The notes: a model not told the origin generated them from the sequence alone. A stretch of DNA of 64,000 nucleotides from JAMLJG01 sp035327585 (GCA_035327585.1 DAOLDD010000006.1:62001-126000), one strand, 5' to 3'. Shown: positions 17,417 to 26,593, counted from the first letter of the stretch. Made by a program: numbers and translations.

Positions 17417-18160
17417 ATGAACCTCATTCTTCTAGCGCCGGCGGAAATCGAACCGGATGGGCGCGCTGTGCTGGTGGATGAGCGGGGGGCGCATGCGCGG
17501 GATGTCCTGCGGGTGGCGGTGGGGGATGCCGTTCGCGTGGGCGTGATGAACGGGCCGCGCGGGCGGGGGCGAGTCGTCATGGTGTCGGACGCCGGGGTCG
17601 AACTCGCCTGCACCTTCGAAGCGGAGCCGCCGCCGCGACCGCGGGTGGATCTGTTGCTGGCGCTGCCGCGGCCGAAGGTGATGAAGCGGTTGTGGGCGCA
17701 ACTGGCGGCGCTGGGGGTTGGGCGCATCCTGCTCACCAATGCGGCGCGGGTGGAGCGCAACTATTTTGACACGCACGTGATCGACCGCTCCTTCTTCAAC
17801 CCGCTGCTGATCGAGGGACTCCAGCAGGCGCAGGATACGCGGCTATCGGAGGTGTCGGTGCACCGCCGATTCAAGCCGCTGATCGAGGATGAGCTGTCCA
17901 CCCTGTCGGACGCGGAAGTCCGACTCGTGCTGCATCCCGCCGCCGTGGACCGGGTGGCAGACGTGCTTCCGTCGCGGCCGGACACGCGGGTTTTGCTGGC
18001 GATCGGCCCCGAGGGCGGCTGGGTGCCGTATGAGCTGGAACTGCTCGCCATGCACGGGTTTCGCACCTGCACGCTCGGCGTCCGCACGTTGCGCAGCGAT
18101 ACGGCCTGCATCGCGGCGCTAGCCTGCGTCCACGACCGGCTGGGCGCACCCCCGGTTTGA
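17417..18160 (+). CDS. rsmE: 16S rRNA (uracil1498-N3)-methyltransferase RsmE
   Basis: SPOUT-class methyltransferase that makes m3U1498 in 16S rRNA. The 247 residues are the family length. The N-terminal PUA-like part (HARDVLRVAVGDAVRV) precedes the knotted SAM-binding domain. The signature IGPEGGW, the GFRTCTLGVRTLRSDTA segment and the early LLLALPRPKVM motif are diagnostic. It lies 37 bp from the divergent small ORF and 32 bp before the deacetylase gene, with which it is probably co-transcribed. Confidence 0.95.
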   Translation: MNLILLAPAEIEPDGRAVLVDERGAHARDVLRVAVGDAVRVGVMNGPRGRGRVVMVSDAGVELACTFEAEPPPRPRVDLLLALPRPKVMKRLWAQLAALGVGRILLTNAARVERNYFDTHVIDRSFFNPLLIEGLQQAQDTRLSEVSVHRRFKPLIEDELSTLSDAEVRLVLHPAAVDRVADVLPSRPDTRVLLAIGPEGGWVPYELELLAMHGFRTCTLGVRTLRSDTACIAALACVHDRLGAPPV

Positions 18161-18192
18161 TTTTTTTGCGGAACTCGGCGAAACTTTGTCGC

Positions 18193-19149
18193 ATGTCAGA
18201 ACGTTATTTGCACAGCGGTCTGGTGGCGGATCCGATCTGCAAGACCCATGAGACGGGTTGGGGCCATCCGGAGTCGCCCTCGCGCTACGACGCCGCCTTT
18301 CGCGCCCTGTGCACGCAGGGCCTGATTGATCAACTGGAAAAGATCCCGTGCCGCGAGGCGCTGACGGATGAACTGGCCCTGTGCCATGCTCCAGACTACA
18401 TCGCGCTCGTCGAGGCGGAGGTGGCCGGCGGCGTCGCGACGCTGAGCACCGGGGATGCGGAAATCTGTCCGCACTCAATGGCGGCCGCGCGCTACACGGT
18501 TGGCGGCGTGTTTAACGCGGTGGACGCGGTTTTCGCGGGCCGGGTGAAGAATGCGTTCTGCCTGGTGCGTCCGCCGGGCCACCACGCGACCGCGGATCGC
18601 GGGATGGGTTTCTGCCTTTTCAACAACGTGGCCCTCGCCGCGCGCCATGCGCAGCGACGACACGGCGTGCAGCGCGTCGCGATCATCGATTGGGATGTGC
18701 ACCACGGCAACGGTACGCAGGACATATTTTATGTCGACGGTTCGGTGTTCTACTTCAGTGTTCACGAGCACCCGTCGTACCCCGGAACCGGCGCGCGCGC
18801 GGAAACGGGCGCAGACGCGGGGGCCGGTACGACGTTGAATGTGCCGCTGCCGAGGGGGGCGGGGCGCGCGGAAATATTCGCCGCGTTCACGGATGAGTTG
18901 GAGCCGGCGCTGGATGCGTTCCGTCCGGAGCTTGTGCTGTTGTCGGCCGGTTTTGACTCGCGCGTCGATGATCCGCTGGGCGGCTTCACGCTGACGGACG
19001 ACGACTTCGCCGACCTCACGGACTGGGCCGTCCACCTGGCGAAACGCCATGCCGCCGGACGGCTCGTTTCGATCCTTGAGGGCGGCTACAATTTGAGCGG
19101 GCTCGCATCGGCGGTAGCCGCGCACGTGCGCAGACTGAGCGAGGCGTAA
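18193..19149 (+). CDS. Histone deacetylase-family (acetoin utilisation/HDAC-like) amidohydrolase
   Basis: A 318-residue zinc deacetylase counted from the ATG at 18193. The 12 earlier in-frame residues are not conserved. Diagnostic motifs are RPPGHHA (tandem His), IIDWDVHHGNGTQ (zinc-binding Asp and His) and LLSAGFDSRVDDPLGG. ILEGGYNL near the C-terminus is also typical. Bacterial members act on acetylpolyamines, acetyl-lysine or acetoin-related substrates. The sequence alone does not choose. It is convergent with the histidine kinase gene. Confidence 0.93.
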   Translation: MSERYLHSGLVADPICKTHETGWGHPESPSRYDAAFRALCTQGLIDQLEKIPCREALTDELALCHAPDYIALVEAEVAGGVATLSTGDAEICPHSMAAARYTVGGVFNAVDAVFAGRVKNAFCLVRPPGHHATADRGMGFCLFNNVALAARHAQRRHGVQRVAIIDWDVHHGNGTQDIFYVDGSVFYFSVHEHPSYPGTGARAETGADAGAGTTLNVPLPRGAGRAEIFAAFTDELEPALDAFRPELVLLSAGFDSRVDDPLGGFTLTDDDFADLTDWAVHLAKRHAAGRLVSILEGGYNLSGLASAVAAHVRRLSEA

Positions 19150-19182
19150 AATTCTCCGCGCAGGGGAGCGCCCCGGGATGCG

Positions 19183-21216
19183 TCAGGACTTTTGCGCCAA
19201 TGCGTGCTGGAGCACATCCAGCAGGTTCTCCGTACGGAAGGGTTTCCGCACGTAGAACTGCTGCCCGTTGAGCGATTCCGGTTTTGACTCCGCGGTCTCG
19301 GGATGACCGGACATCAACACGACCGGCAGGCGCGGATGATCGGCGCGCACGCGCGCCTTCAACTCATGCCCGTCCATTCGCGGCATGATTACGTCGGTGA
19401 GCAATAGGTCGATGTCGGGTCCGTGGCGTTGCAGAACGTCCATCGCCTCCCGGCCATCTCCGGCCTCCATGATTTGGTAGCCCGCTTCGACGAGCATTTT
19501 AGCCACGAGCTTGCGCACCGGCGTTTCGTCATCCACCACGAGAATTGTGCGCGGGTGTTCCGGCGGCGGCGGAGCGATGCCGGGCGAGGTGGCGAGCGCG
19601 GCGCGAGCCTGCGGCAGGTAGACTGAAAAGGTCGAGCCCGCGCCGGGCGCGCTCTCCACCAAAATCGCGCCGCCGCACTGGCGTACGATGCCGTAGACGG
19701 TGGCGAGGCCGAGGCCTGTTCCGCGTCCGATTTCCTTCGTTGTGAAGAACGGTTCAAAGAGGCGCGCCTTGGTTTGGGCGTCCATCCCCGTTCCGGAGTC
19801 GGTCACCTGCAGGAGCGTGTACAGCCCGGCGGCGAGTTCGGCGAGGCCGGCCTCCGCGGGGCGGTCGAGGCGGAGACCGCGCGTGCGCAGGACAAGTTTG
19901 CCGCCCTCCGGCATTGCGTCCCGCGCGTTCAGGGCGAGGTTCATGATGACCTGTTCGATCTGGACCGGGTCCGCGCGTACGATCCCGGGCGTTGGATCAA
20001 GGTCGGCCGTCAACTCGACCCGGTTCCCGATGATGCGCTTGAGCAGGCGCACCATGTTGCCGACGACCTCGTTGATATGCACCGGACGCGGATGCACGAC
20101 CTGTTTGCGGCTGAAGGTGAGAAGTTGCGCGATGAGCGCGGCCGCCTGCTGCGCCGCCTCGCGAATCTGCTCGATGTCCTCGCGAACCGGGGATGTGGCG
20201 TTTAGGCGGCGCAGGACAAGGTCGGCGTTGCCCATCATGGCCGTCAGCAGGTTGTTGAAATCGTGGGCAATGCCGCCAGCGAGGCGGCCGATGGCCTCCA
20301 TCTTCTGGGCCTGTCGCAACTGGTCCTCGAGTTCCATCTCGCGCGTGACGTCGTGCGAGACGGCGACATAGTGCACAATTTTTCCCGACGCGTCGCGAAT
20401 GGGCGAGATGGCCGCGTTCAGCTCCACGAGGGATCCATCTTTGCGGCGGTCGGTGAAGCGCCCCTTCCAGATGCGACCCGACTCGATGGCGCCCCACAAT
20501 TTCTCATAGAAATCGCCGTCGTGACGGCCCGACTTGAGCAGGGCGGGGGTCTTCCCCTGGACTTCGTCGCGCCGGTAGCCGAGGATGTGTTCGAAGGCGG
20601 GATTGACGTACTGGATGGTGCCCCTCGTGTCGGTGATGAGCACGGCGTCCGCCGCTTGTTCAACGGCGGCCGCGAGGCGGTGGCTGGACTCCTCCGCGCG
20701 TCGGCGGGCGGTGATATCGCGGACGAAAATGATGTGCTCCTCCGCGTGGAGCGGAATGATGCTGACCTCCGCGAAGGCCGCGGCGCCGGGCATCGGCAAT
20801 TCGGTTTCGCGCACCACGCGGGCGCCATGGGCGCGCGACTCCTCCAGCAGGCCGATGAGTACGCTTCCCCCGCAGGTGTTTGGGGCTTCCGTCAACCGGC
20901 GTCCGCGCAGTTCCGGTGGATGTCCGCCGCCGGGCATCCGGCCGAGGTTGCAGTCGAGGATGACGTTGTCGCCGTTGACGCGGAAGAACATGTCCGGCAA
21001 CAGCCCGAAGATCGCGCGGAGGTCCCGGTTCGCCTGCAGCAATTCCTGGGAACTTAACTCGAGCGAGCGCTCCAACATTTCGCGATCCGCGTCCGACTGG
21101 CGGTAGGCCTCGCTGACCAACTCCAACAAGGGAAGCCAGGCGTCCGGCGGCGGCGTATCGCCCAGCAGGTGGCGAAGTTGCCGCGCCAGCAGGCGATGCC
21201 ATGGAGATCCGCTCAT
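19183..21216 (-). CDS. Hybrid sensor histidine kinase with PAS domains and C-terminal receiver
   Basis: A 677-residue protein counted from the ATG at 21216, which overlaps the stop of the FIST gene (ATGA). A longer reading to 21402 would lie inside that gene. Order: N-terminal helix, PAS (about 70-180), PAS/PAC (about 180-305), HisKA with phospho-acceptor His in GIAHDFNNLL. Next come HATPase (N-box NLALNARDAM, DSGTGM, GTGLGLA) and a receiver (VVDDE, phospho-acceptor Asp in LLLTDVIMPRMDG, Lys in VRKPF). No transmembrane segment is seen, so it is probably cytosolic and senses through the co-encoded FIST protein and PAS ligands. Confidence 0.95.
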   Translation of the reverse strand: MSGSPWHRLLARQLRHLLGDTPPPDAWLPLLELVSEAYRQSDADREMLERSLELSSQELLQANRDLRAIFGLLPDMFFRVNGDNVILDCNLGRMPGGGHPPELRGRRLTEAPNTCGGSVLIGLLEESRAHGARVVRETELPMPGAAAFAEVSIIPLHAEEHIIFVRDITARRRAEESSHRLAAAVEQAADAVLITDTRGTIQYVNPAFEHILGYRRDEVQGKTPALLKSGRHDGDFYEKLWGAIESGRIWKGRFTDRRKDGSLVELNAAISPIRDASGKIVHYVAVSHDVTREMELEDQLRQAQKMEAIGRLAGGIAHDFNNLLTAMMGNADLVLRRLNATSPVREDIEQIREAAQQAAALIAQLLTFSRKQVVHPRPVHINEVVGNMVRLLKRIIGNRVELTADLDPTPGIVRADPVQIEQVIMNLALNARDAMPEGGKLVLRTRGLRLDRPAEAGLAELAAGLYTLLQVTDSGTGMDAQTKARLFEPFFTTKEIGRGTGLGLATVYGIVRQCGGAILVESAPGAGSTFSVYLPQARAALATSPGIAPPPPEHPRTILVVDDETPVRKLVAKMLVEAGYQIMEAGDGREAMDVLQRHGPDIDLLLTDVIMPRMDGHELKARVRADHPRLPVVLMSGHPETAESKPESLNGQQFYVRKPFRTENLLDVLQHALAQKS

Positions 21217-22346
21217 ACCTCGCTCAGGGTGGTGATGGTCATGGTCTGGTTGTGCAGGTCGCAGCGCGCGCCGGGGGTGAGGGGCGAAATTTCGCCGTAT
21301 GAATAGAAGCCCGCGAGGATCGTCTTCGCACCCAACACATCGCGAACCGCCTCGACTTCCTCCTCGGTGCGCTGTTGCAGCACCAGCTTGCGTCCCACGC
21401 AACTGATCAGCAGGGCGAGTTCCGTGGGGCGCCGGCCCATCGCTTCATAGGTTACGGAGGCCGCGCCGCTCGCGCCGTCGATGAGGCGGTCGAAGTTGGC
21501 CTTCATCAGCCGGGCCAGTGCGCCTTGCGGCATGTCGCCCGCAAACGTCATGCTCTGCGCGGCTTCGTCCACGGAGAGAATGGTGCGGACGAAACCCGGA
21601 TCGCGCTCCGATTTGTGCACGAGCAACGGGAAGAGCAGACCGGAGGCGGGCAGGTCCTTCGCGTAGTCGCCGAGGTACTGTTTGTAAAGCGCCAGCGCGG
21701 ATTTGCCGTCGAGTTCGTAGAGCACATTGCCCGCGGCGCGGGTGATGACGCGGTCGGGGCCGAACGGATCCCAGCCGCCCATCGAGCCGTAGCCGACGCG
21801 CAGCGCCGGACCATAGAAACCGAGCGCCGCCACACGGCCCGGGCGCAGCTCGTCCCCATCGAGCACCCCGGTTTCCTTGAAATTCGCGCCGTCCGCGGAG
21901 AGGCCGCCGGTGACCTGCACGCCGGGCGGCAGCGCTTCGAGCATCCCGGCGACGAGGGCGCTGCCATTGACCTGCAGGCCGTCCGACAGAATGAAGACGT
22001 GGTTGAGCAGCGGGTCGGCCAGGCGCGTCGCGAGTTCCCGCCCGCATTCCCGGCTGCCGTCAATCGTTACCGGGGCCGATGCGGCGCGCACTTGGGTGCG
22101 CTCAAACGCGACGGCCGTCACGGTGATCGTGTGATCGCGAACGTTGGAGTCCGCGATTTCGCCGGCTGTCGAGCACCCCATGAACACGGCGCTCGGGTGG
22201 CGCGCGCGAATGTCCGCCATTATTTCCGCGCGTTGCAGCAGCGCGCGTTCGCCGAAGATGAACGCCACCTGGGCATCCGGCACACTGTTCCCAGACAGTG
22301 CTTTCCAGCCATCCGTTTCGGACCAGCAGGTTTGGTACACGTGCAT
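21213..22346 (-). CDS. FIST-domain sensory protein
   Basis: A 377-residue protein counted from the ATG at 22346, with AGGG six bases upstream. An in-frame TTG at 22361 is the alternative. The N-terminal FIST domain shows VAFIFGE, VFMGCSTAGEI and FILSDGLQ. The central GGLSADGANF is the family hallmark. The FIST_C region contains ALALYKQYLGDYAKDLPASG and the C-terminal KTILAGFYSYGEISP. FIST proteins are thought to bind small ligands and signal to partnered kinases. Here the partner is the hybrid kinase, translationally coupled by a 4-bp overlap. Confidence 0.93.
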   Translation of the reverse strand: MHVYQTCWSETDGWKALSGNSVPDAQVAFIFGERALLQRAEIMADIRARHPSAVFMGCSTAGEIADSNVRDHTITVTAVAFERTQVRAASAPVTIDGSRECGRELATRLADPLLNHVFILSDGLQVNGSALVAGMLEALPPGVQVTGGLSADGANFKETGVLDGDELRPGRVAALGFYGPALRVGYGSMGGWDPFGPDRVITRAAGNVLYELDGKSALALYKQYLGDYAKDLPASGLLFPLLVHKSERDPGFVRTILSVDEAAQSMTFAGDMPQGALARLMKANFDRLIDGASGAASVTYEAMGRRPTELALLISCVGRKLVLQQRTEEEVEAVRDVLGAKTILAGFYSYGEISPLTPGARCDLHNQTMTITTLSEV

Positions 22347-22381
22347 GGCTAACCCTGACAAATACTAGCCTATCCCCCGGG

Positions 22382-22407
22382 ACAACGCCAAGCACCTTTG
22401 GCGTTGT
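22382..22407. promoter_or_regulatory. 10-bp hairpin between divergent FIST and gltX genes
   Basis: ACAACGCCAA (22382-22391) and TTGGCGTTGT (22398-22407) are perfect complements around a six-base loop. The element is 50 bp before the gltX start codon and 36 bp from the FIST start. With no T-run it is more likely an operator or leader hairpin than a terminator. Confidence 0.4.
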
Positions 22408-22457
22408 TCCGCGCTTGGAATCGCGCATACTGAACCGACACAGTCCACGGAGAGATC

Positions 22458-23765
22458 ATGACGCTTCGCACCCGCTTCGCCCCCAGTCCCACCGGCCAGG
22501 TCCACATCGGCAACCTGCGCGCCGCGATTTTCAACTGGCTGTTCACCCGCCACGAGGGCGGGCAATTCCTCTTGCGCGTGGAGGACACTGATCGCGAACG
22601 GTCCACGCCCGAGGCGGTGCAGGCAGTGCTGTCCGCGATGGAGTGGCTCGGGCTCACGACCGATGGTGAGCCGCTGTATCAGTCAACGCGCCGCGCCGCG
22701 CACCTCACCGCCGCCGAACAGCTCCTGCAAAGCGGGCACGCCTACAAACTCGACAAGGGCGGGACGGGGAAGGGCGAGGCGGTTCTCTTTAAGATGCCCG
22801 GCACGGACATGGGTTTCCACGACCTCATCAAGGGCGACCTGAAGAAGGAAGCCGCCGGGCTGCCGGACTTCGTCATCGTCCGGTCCGACGGCAACCCGGT
22901 GTTCCACCTCGCGAACGTCGTGGACGACATCCACATGGGCATCACGCACGTCATTCGCGGCGATGACCACATTGAGAACACCTACCGCCACGTCGCGCTC
23001 TTCCAGGCGCTCGGCGCGGGGGTCCCGAAGTACGCGCACCTGCCGATGATCGTCAACGCGCAGGGCAAGCCCTACTCGAAGCGTGACGGCGCGGCGTATG
23101 TCGGCGACTTTCGCGAGAAGGGCTACGAGGCGGACGCGCTGTTTAACTATCTCGCGCTGCTCGGCTGGAATCCGGGCGATGAGCGCGAGGTGATGTCCCG
23201 CGAGGAACTGGTCGCCGCCTTCACGCTCGACCGCGTGCAGTCGAAGGCCGCGCAATTCGATTTCCGGAAATTCGAGTGGATGAACGCGGAGTACCTCAAG
23301 CGCCAGCCCGCGGAGGCGTACCGGCTGCGGTTTCGCCGCGAACTCGAATTGCATGGGCTCTGGTCGCCCGCATTCACGGAGGCCTATCTCGACCAGGTCT
23401 GCGCGCTGATGCGCGAGCGCGTCAAGCTGTGGTCCGATGTCGCGCCGCAATCCGGCTATTTCTTCACGGAGCAATATCCGTTCGACGCCGACGCGGTGCG
23501 CAAGCGTCTGCAAAAGGAAGGCGCACGCGGGCATCTCGACGCATTGCGCGCCGCCTACGCGGCTTTGCCGGCGTTTGACGCCGCGGGCACGGAAGCCGCT
23601 CTGCGCGCGACGGCGGAGTCGCGCGGCGTGAATGCCTCCGAGTTAATCCACCCGCTGCGCGTCGCCGTCACCGGCCTGCCCGGCGGCCCGAGTCTGTTCC
23701 ACCTGCTCGAAGTGCTCGGCCGCGACCGCGTACTCGCCCGCCTGGAAAGGCCGTTCCCGGGATGA
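22458..23765 (+). CDS. gltX: Glutamyl-tRNA synthetase
   Basis: Class I synthetase charging tRNA-Glu. The HIGH-type motif is PTGQVHIGNLRAA near residue 11. The KMSKS equivalent is KPYSKRDG at about residue 200. VEDTDRERS, VIRGDDHI and LFNYLALLGWNPGD are typical. At 435 residues it is shorter than the usual 465-490, with a reduced C-terminal anticodon-binding region. SD GGAG lies seven bases before the ATG. A discriminating versus non-discriminating role cannot be read here, and no gatCAB is in the window. Confidence 0.96.
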   Translation: MTLRTRFAPSPTGQVHIGNLRAAIFNWLFTRHEGGQFLLRVEDTDRERSTPEAVQAVLSAMEWLGLTTDGEPLYQSTRRAAHLTAAEQLLQSGHAYKLDKGGTGKGEAVLFKMPGTDMGFHDLIKGDLKKEAAGLPDFVIVRSDGNPVFHLANVVDDIHMGITHVIRGDDHIENTYRHVALFQALGAGVPKYAHLPMIVNAQGKPYSKRDGAAYVGDFREKGYEADALFNYLALLGWNPGDEREVMSREELVAAFTLDRVQSKAAQFDFRKFEWMNAEYLKRQPAEAYRLRFRRELELHGLWSPAFTEAYLDQVCALMRERVKLWSDVAPQSGYFFTEQYPFDADAVRKRLQKEGARGHLDALRAAYAALPAFDAAGTEAALRATAESRGVNASELIHPLRVAVTGLPGGPSLFHLLEVLGRDRVLARLERPFPG

Positions 23766-23839
23766 CGATTTTCGGAAGCGTGTTTGAAATATGCCAGCCA
23801 GCGGGCGTATGAATACCTCAGGAAGCTGTCAGAAGAACC

Positions 23840-24028
23840 ATGACCAACGCATCTCTAAAATTACCCATTATTGATGATCGCGTGCTGCCGCCGCCCCGGC
23901 TGACGCCGGAGCAGCGTATCCAACGCATGACCGCGCGCTGGGCGCAAATGACCGAGGCGCAGCGGGAGGCTCAATTGCGGGCGGATGAGTTGGACCGATT
24001 CACCGTTCCATTCCGCCTCGACGACTAG
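23840..24028 (+). CDS. Small hypothetical protein
   Basis: A 62-residue ORF ending in FRLDD. The sequence is charged and helical from about residue 20 (LTPEQRIQRMTARWAQMT, EAQREAQLRADELDRF), with a short extended N-terminus. It has no membrane segment or Cys. It follows gltX by 74 bp and is convergent with the KTSC gene 9 bp later. The composition is credible for a real small protein, but no family is recognised. Confidence 0.5.
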   Translation: MTNASLKLPIIDDRVLPPPRLTPEQRIQRMTARWAQMTEAQREAQLRADELDRFTVPFRLDD

Positions 24029-24037
24029 CCCGCGGAA

Positions 24038-24304
24038 CTATTCCGTGACTTTCTTCGCCTTGTAGCCGCCCTTCTTGAGCAGCTTGTTCACGGCCTGGCC
24101 CTTCGACTCCGCGGCATTGACCTGATCCGCGATTTCCTGCGGAACGTCGGCATATTGATAGACCTTGCCATTGCCGAACTTCACCGTCATGACCTTGGTT
24201 TCCGCGTTGTAGGACGTCTCCGCCCCGGACGACTTGCCCTCCGCGAACACCGCCGCCGCCGACACACCCAAGACCACTGCTGCGATCGCCAGAACCCGTT
24301 TCAT
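24038..24304 (-). CDS. Secreted KTSC-domain protein
   Basis: An 88-residue protein counted from the ATG at 24304, with a signal peptide MKRVLAIAAVVLGVSAAAVFA. The upstream in-frame extension to 24481 has no coding character. The mature part (ETSYNAETKVMTVKFGNGKVY, YADVPQEIADQV, ESKGQAVNKLLKKGGYK) matches the KTSC domain. Cytosolic KTSC domains occur with lysyl-tRNA synthetases and phage proteins and are thought to bind RNA or protein. An exported form is less common. Function unknown. Confidence 0.8.
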   Translation of the reverse strand: MKRVLAIAAVVLGVSAAAVFAEGKSSGAETSYNAETKVMTVKFGNGKVYQYADVPQEIADQVNAAESKGQAVNKLLKKGGYKAKKVTE

Positions 24305-24461
24305 AATTTTTCTCCGTGGAACGAACTGTTTGCCAACCCGGGGTTGACTTATAGCACCGTTGCCCCCGCTTGCCAATTGCGAATGAACCGGTGAAGTGGG
24401 CAACTGCGCTTTGCGGTTGCTTGCCGGGCGCAACGGCGTAGGCTGGAACCCGGTGGCCCCT

Positions 24462-25052
24462 ATGCCGGTGCAGATATCCAAGTCCCGCGGTGGCCGGTCC
24501 CGACTTGACGTCCGGGTGTGCCGTTACCGCGTCGATGCCGGGGACCGCATCATCGCCGTGAGCGGCGACTGGGCCGGTTTCGCCCGGGCCAACGAAGGGC
24601 GCGCGGTCTGCGCGGATGCCGTGCTGGAGACAAGCCTCTGGCGGCACATCACGGGCCTCGAAAACCGCCTCGTTTACCGGCAGATCATGGACTACGTGCG
24701 CGACCGTGGCCGTTCCGTGCGCTTCCTCTTTCGCTGCGACAGCCCCGAAACGCGGCGGCTGGTCGGCATGCGGGTGGCGCCTGCGCTGGACGGCGGCTGC
24801 TGCTTCGAGACCGCGATCCTGCTGGAACACCGCCGTCCCCACCTGCCCTTGCTGGACGTGCAGGCGCCCAAATCCACGGATGTGCTCGCGCTCTGCAATT
24901 GGTGCATGCGCGCCGATTGCGGGCCGCTGGGCTGGCGCGCCCTCGACGATCCCTGCGTACGGCGGACAGCCCGCGACCCGGCCGCCCCCCCGCGCCCGGT
25001 CTTCACGATCTGCCCCGACTGCCTCGCGGCCTTGCGCCATGCTCTTCGCTGA
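24462..25052 (+). CDS. PAS-like domain protein with C-terminal Cys zinc motif
   Basis: A 196-residue protein counted from the ATG at 24462. Residues about 15-135 (CRYRVDAGDRIIAVSGDWAGF, LWRHITGLENRLVYRQIM, VRFLFRCDSPETRRLVGM) have the layout of a PAS-like sensory fold seen in many uncharacterised proteins. The C-terminus contains LCNWCMRADCG and, about 40 residues later, ICPDCLAAL. This makes a CxxC...CxxC pair likely to hold zinc. A signalling or redox-sensing adaptor is a fair guess, but no partner gene is adjacent. Confidence 0.65.
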   Translation: MPVQISKSRGGRSRLDVRVCRYRVDAGDRIIAVSGDWAGFARANEGRAVCADAVLETSLWRHITGLENRLVYRQIMDYVRDRGRSVRFLFRCDSPETRRLVGMRVAPALDGGCCFETAILLEHRRPHLPLLDVQAPKSTDVLALCNWCMRADCGPLGWRALDDPCVRRTARDPAAPPRPVFTICPDCLAALRHALR

Positions 25053-25170
25053 CTCCGCGCGATTCGGCGGAATCTATGCTTGACCTCGCCGGGTGAATCC
25101 GAAAAAAGGTACGCCAATTGCAGGACGTCCCGTGCGACGCGGCAATGAAGCAATTGGGTGAGGTCAATTC

Positions 25171-25560
25171 ATGGATACTCCGCGCGAGCTCCGCTATACG
25201 AAATCACACGAATGGGTCCGCTGGAACGGCAAGGTGGCCACCGTCGGCATAACGGATTTTGCCCAGGACCAGCTTTCCGACCTGACCTATGTGGAGCTGC
25301 CCACGGAAGGTGATTCCTTCTCCGCACAGGAGGAGGTCGCCGTGCTGGAATCCGTCAAGGCCGCCTCCGATGTCTACGCGCCGATCAGCGGCACCATCAG
25401 CGCCGTCAACAAGGCCCTGCTCGACAAGCCCGAGCTGATCAACACCGATCCCTACGGCGAAGGCTGGATCTTCAAGATCGTTCCAGACGACGTCTCGGAG
25501 TTGGAGTCCCTCATGGACGCCGACACCTACGACACGCAGAATCCGGACGAAGAAAACTAG
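25171..25560 (+). CDS. gcvH: Glycine cleavage system H protein
   Basis: Carrier that shuttles the aminomethyl group in glycine cleavage. The 129 residues include the lipoylation site Lys in LESVKAASD, with the entry motif YTKSHEWVR at the N-terminus. GAGGT precedes the ATG by 7 bases. The next gene is lipB, which makes the octanoyl group needed to lipoylate this protein, so the pair is functionally matched. A word repeat begins 5 bp after its stop. Confidence 0.97.
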   Translation: MDTPRELRYTKSHEWVRWNGKVATVGITDFAQDQLSDLTYVELPTEGDSFSAQEEVAVLESVKAASDVYAPISGTISAVNKALLDKPELINTDPYGEGWIFKIVPDDVSELESLMDADTYDTQNPDEEN

Positions 25561-25565
25561 CGAGG

Positions 25566-25632
25566 CGATGGAGCGGTGGAGTAATGGGGTGATGGGTTCC
25601 AACACTCCAACACTCCAACACTCCGGTATTCC
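25566..25632. repeat. 8-base word array TGGAGTRA / CCAACACT between gcvH and lipB
   Basis: The left arm has GATGGAGC, GGTGGAGT, AATGGGGT, GATGGG. The right arm has CCAACACT three times in tandem. Same family as 6991-7060. It overlaps the 5' extension of the lipB open frame. Confidence 0.8.
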
Positions 25633-25648
25633 GATACACCCTCCGTCC

Positions 25649-26365
25649 GTGAACGCCATCGGCCTCTGGTTCCCATCGCCCGTGCGTTACGCGGACGGCG
25701 TGCGCATGCAGGAGGCGCTGGTCGCGGCGCGGCAGGCGGATCGGATTCCCGACACGGTGCTGTTTCTGGAACACGCCCCGGTTATCACGCTTGGCCGGCG
25801 CGGTCGTAAAAACTTCCTGCTCGCCACTCCGGAACAATTGCAGCAGCACGGCGTCGACCTCGTGCATTCCTCGCGCGGCGGTGACGTGACCTACCATGGT
25901 CCGGGCCAGTTGGTCATGTATCCCGTCATCAAACTCGGCACTGCCGAAGCCGATGCGCACGGCTACCTGAAGAATCTGGAGGAGATCGCCATCCGCACCG
26001 CCGCGGCGTTCGGAATCACCGCCCGCCGCCGCCCCGGTATGAACGGCGCGTGGACCGACGCGGGAAAAATCGCCGCCATCGGGTTCCACCTGAAACGCTG
26101 GGTCACCATGCACGGCATGAGCTTCAACGTAAACCTGGACCTCCGCGGTTTCTCCCTCATCGTCGGCTGTGGCCTCGTCGGCGAACGGGTTTCCTCCCTT
26201 GCCGAGCAATTGGGCGAACGTTGTCCCAATCTCCCGGCGGTCCGCGACGTCATGGCGCGCTGCTTTGGCGAGGTCTGCCAGCGGCCACTCGCAATGCACA
26301 CATTTGGACAGGACTGTCCGGAAGTGGTCCAGAAGGCAGTCGCGGATAGCGGGTTCCCCCTATAA
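25649..26365 (+). CDS. lipB: Octanoyltransferase LipB
   Basis: Transfers octanoyl from ACP to lipoyl-domain lysines. The GTG at 25649 gives 238 residues starting VNAIGLWFPSPVRYADG, close to family length. In-frame ATGs at 25568 and 25592 would add word-repeat residues. Motifs are SSRGGDVTYHGPGQLVMYP, catalytic-site Lys in DAGKIAAIGFHLKRWVTMHG and Cys in IVGCGL. No clear ribosome-binding site precedes either start. Co-transcription with gcvH is likely. Confidence 0.94.
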   Translation: MNAIGLWFPSPVRYADGVRMQEALVAARQADRIPDTVLFLEHAPVITLGRRGRKNFLLATPEQLQQHGVDLVHSSRGGDVTYHGPGQLVMYPVIKLGTAEADAHGYLKNLEEIAIRTAAAFGITARRRPGMNGAWTDAGKIAAIGFHLKRWVTMHGMSFNVNLDLRGFSLIVGCGLVGERVSSLAEQLGERCPNLPAVRDVMARCFGEVCQRPLAMHTFGQDCPEVVQKAVADSGFPL

Positions 26366-26467
26366 TTCGCGGAAATTCGCGTCAATTCGCGGTGTTATCC
26401 TCCGTATTCATCGCCCCGGCCCAAGGTTGGCAAGCGTTATGCTTTGGCATCTTGGCGGAGGTGAACG

Positions 26468-26545
26468 ATGAAACTGCTCGCCGACTGGTTCGCGTACTGG
26501 ATCCCGCCCCTGCGCCGGATGCGCATGCGGAGGATGCTCTCGTAG
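26468..26545 (+). CDS. Possible 25-residue peptide
   Basis: ATG at 26468 preceded by GGCGGAGGTG five bases upstream, one of the better Shine-Dalgarno matches in the window. The peptide begins MKLLADWFAYWIPPLRR and ends in a basic tail (MRMRRMLS). The hydrophobic, aromatic front and cationic end suggest a membrane-active or leader-type peptide. It could also be chance. There is no homology evidence. Confidence 0.3.
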   Translation: MKLLADWFAYWIPPLRRMRMRRMLS

Positions 26546-26593
26546 GAAATGACGGAATGTCCAATGTCACAATGACCAAGGATCCCGCGCCCG

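Noticed and set aside
23766..23839. Possible short gene between gltX and the 62-residue ORF
   Set aside because: A frame ending YEYLRKLSEEP directly follows the gltX stop but has only a TTG start and under 25 codons; too little evidence.
24038..25040. Long minus-strand ORFs opposite the PAS-like protein
   Set aside because: Composition and lack of motifs mark them as shadows; the plus-strand frame has conserved-looking motifs and paired CxxC.
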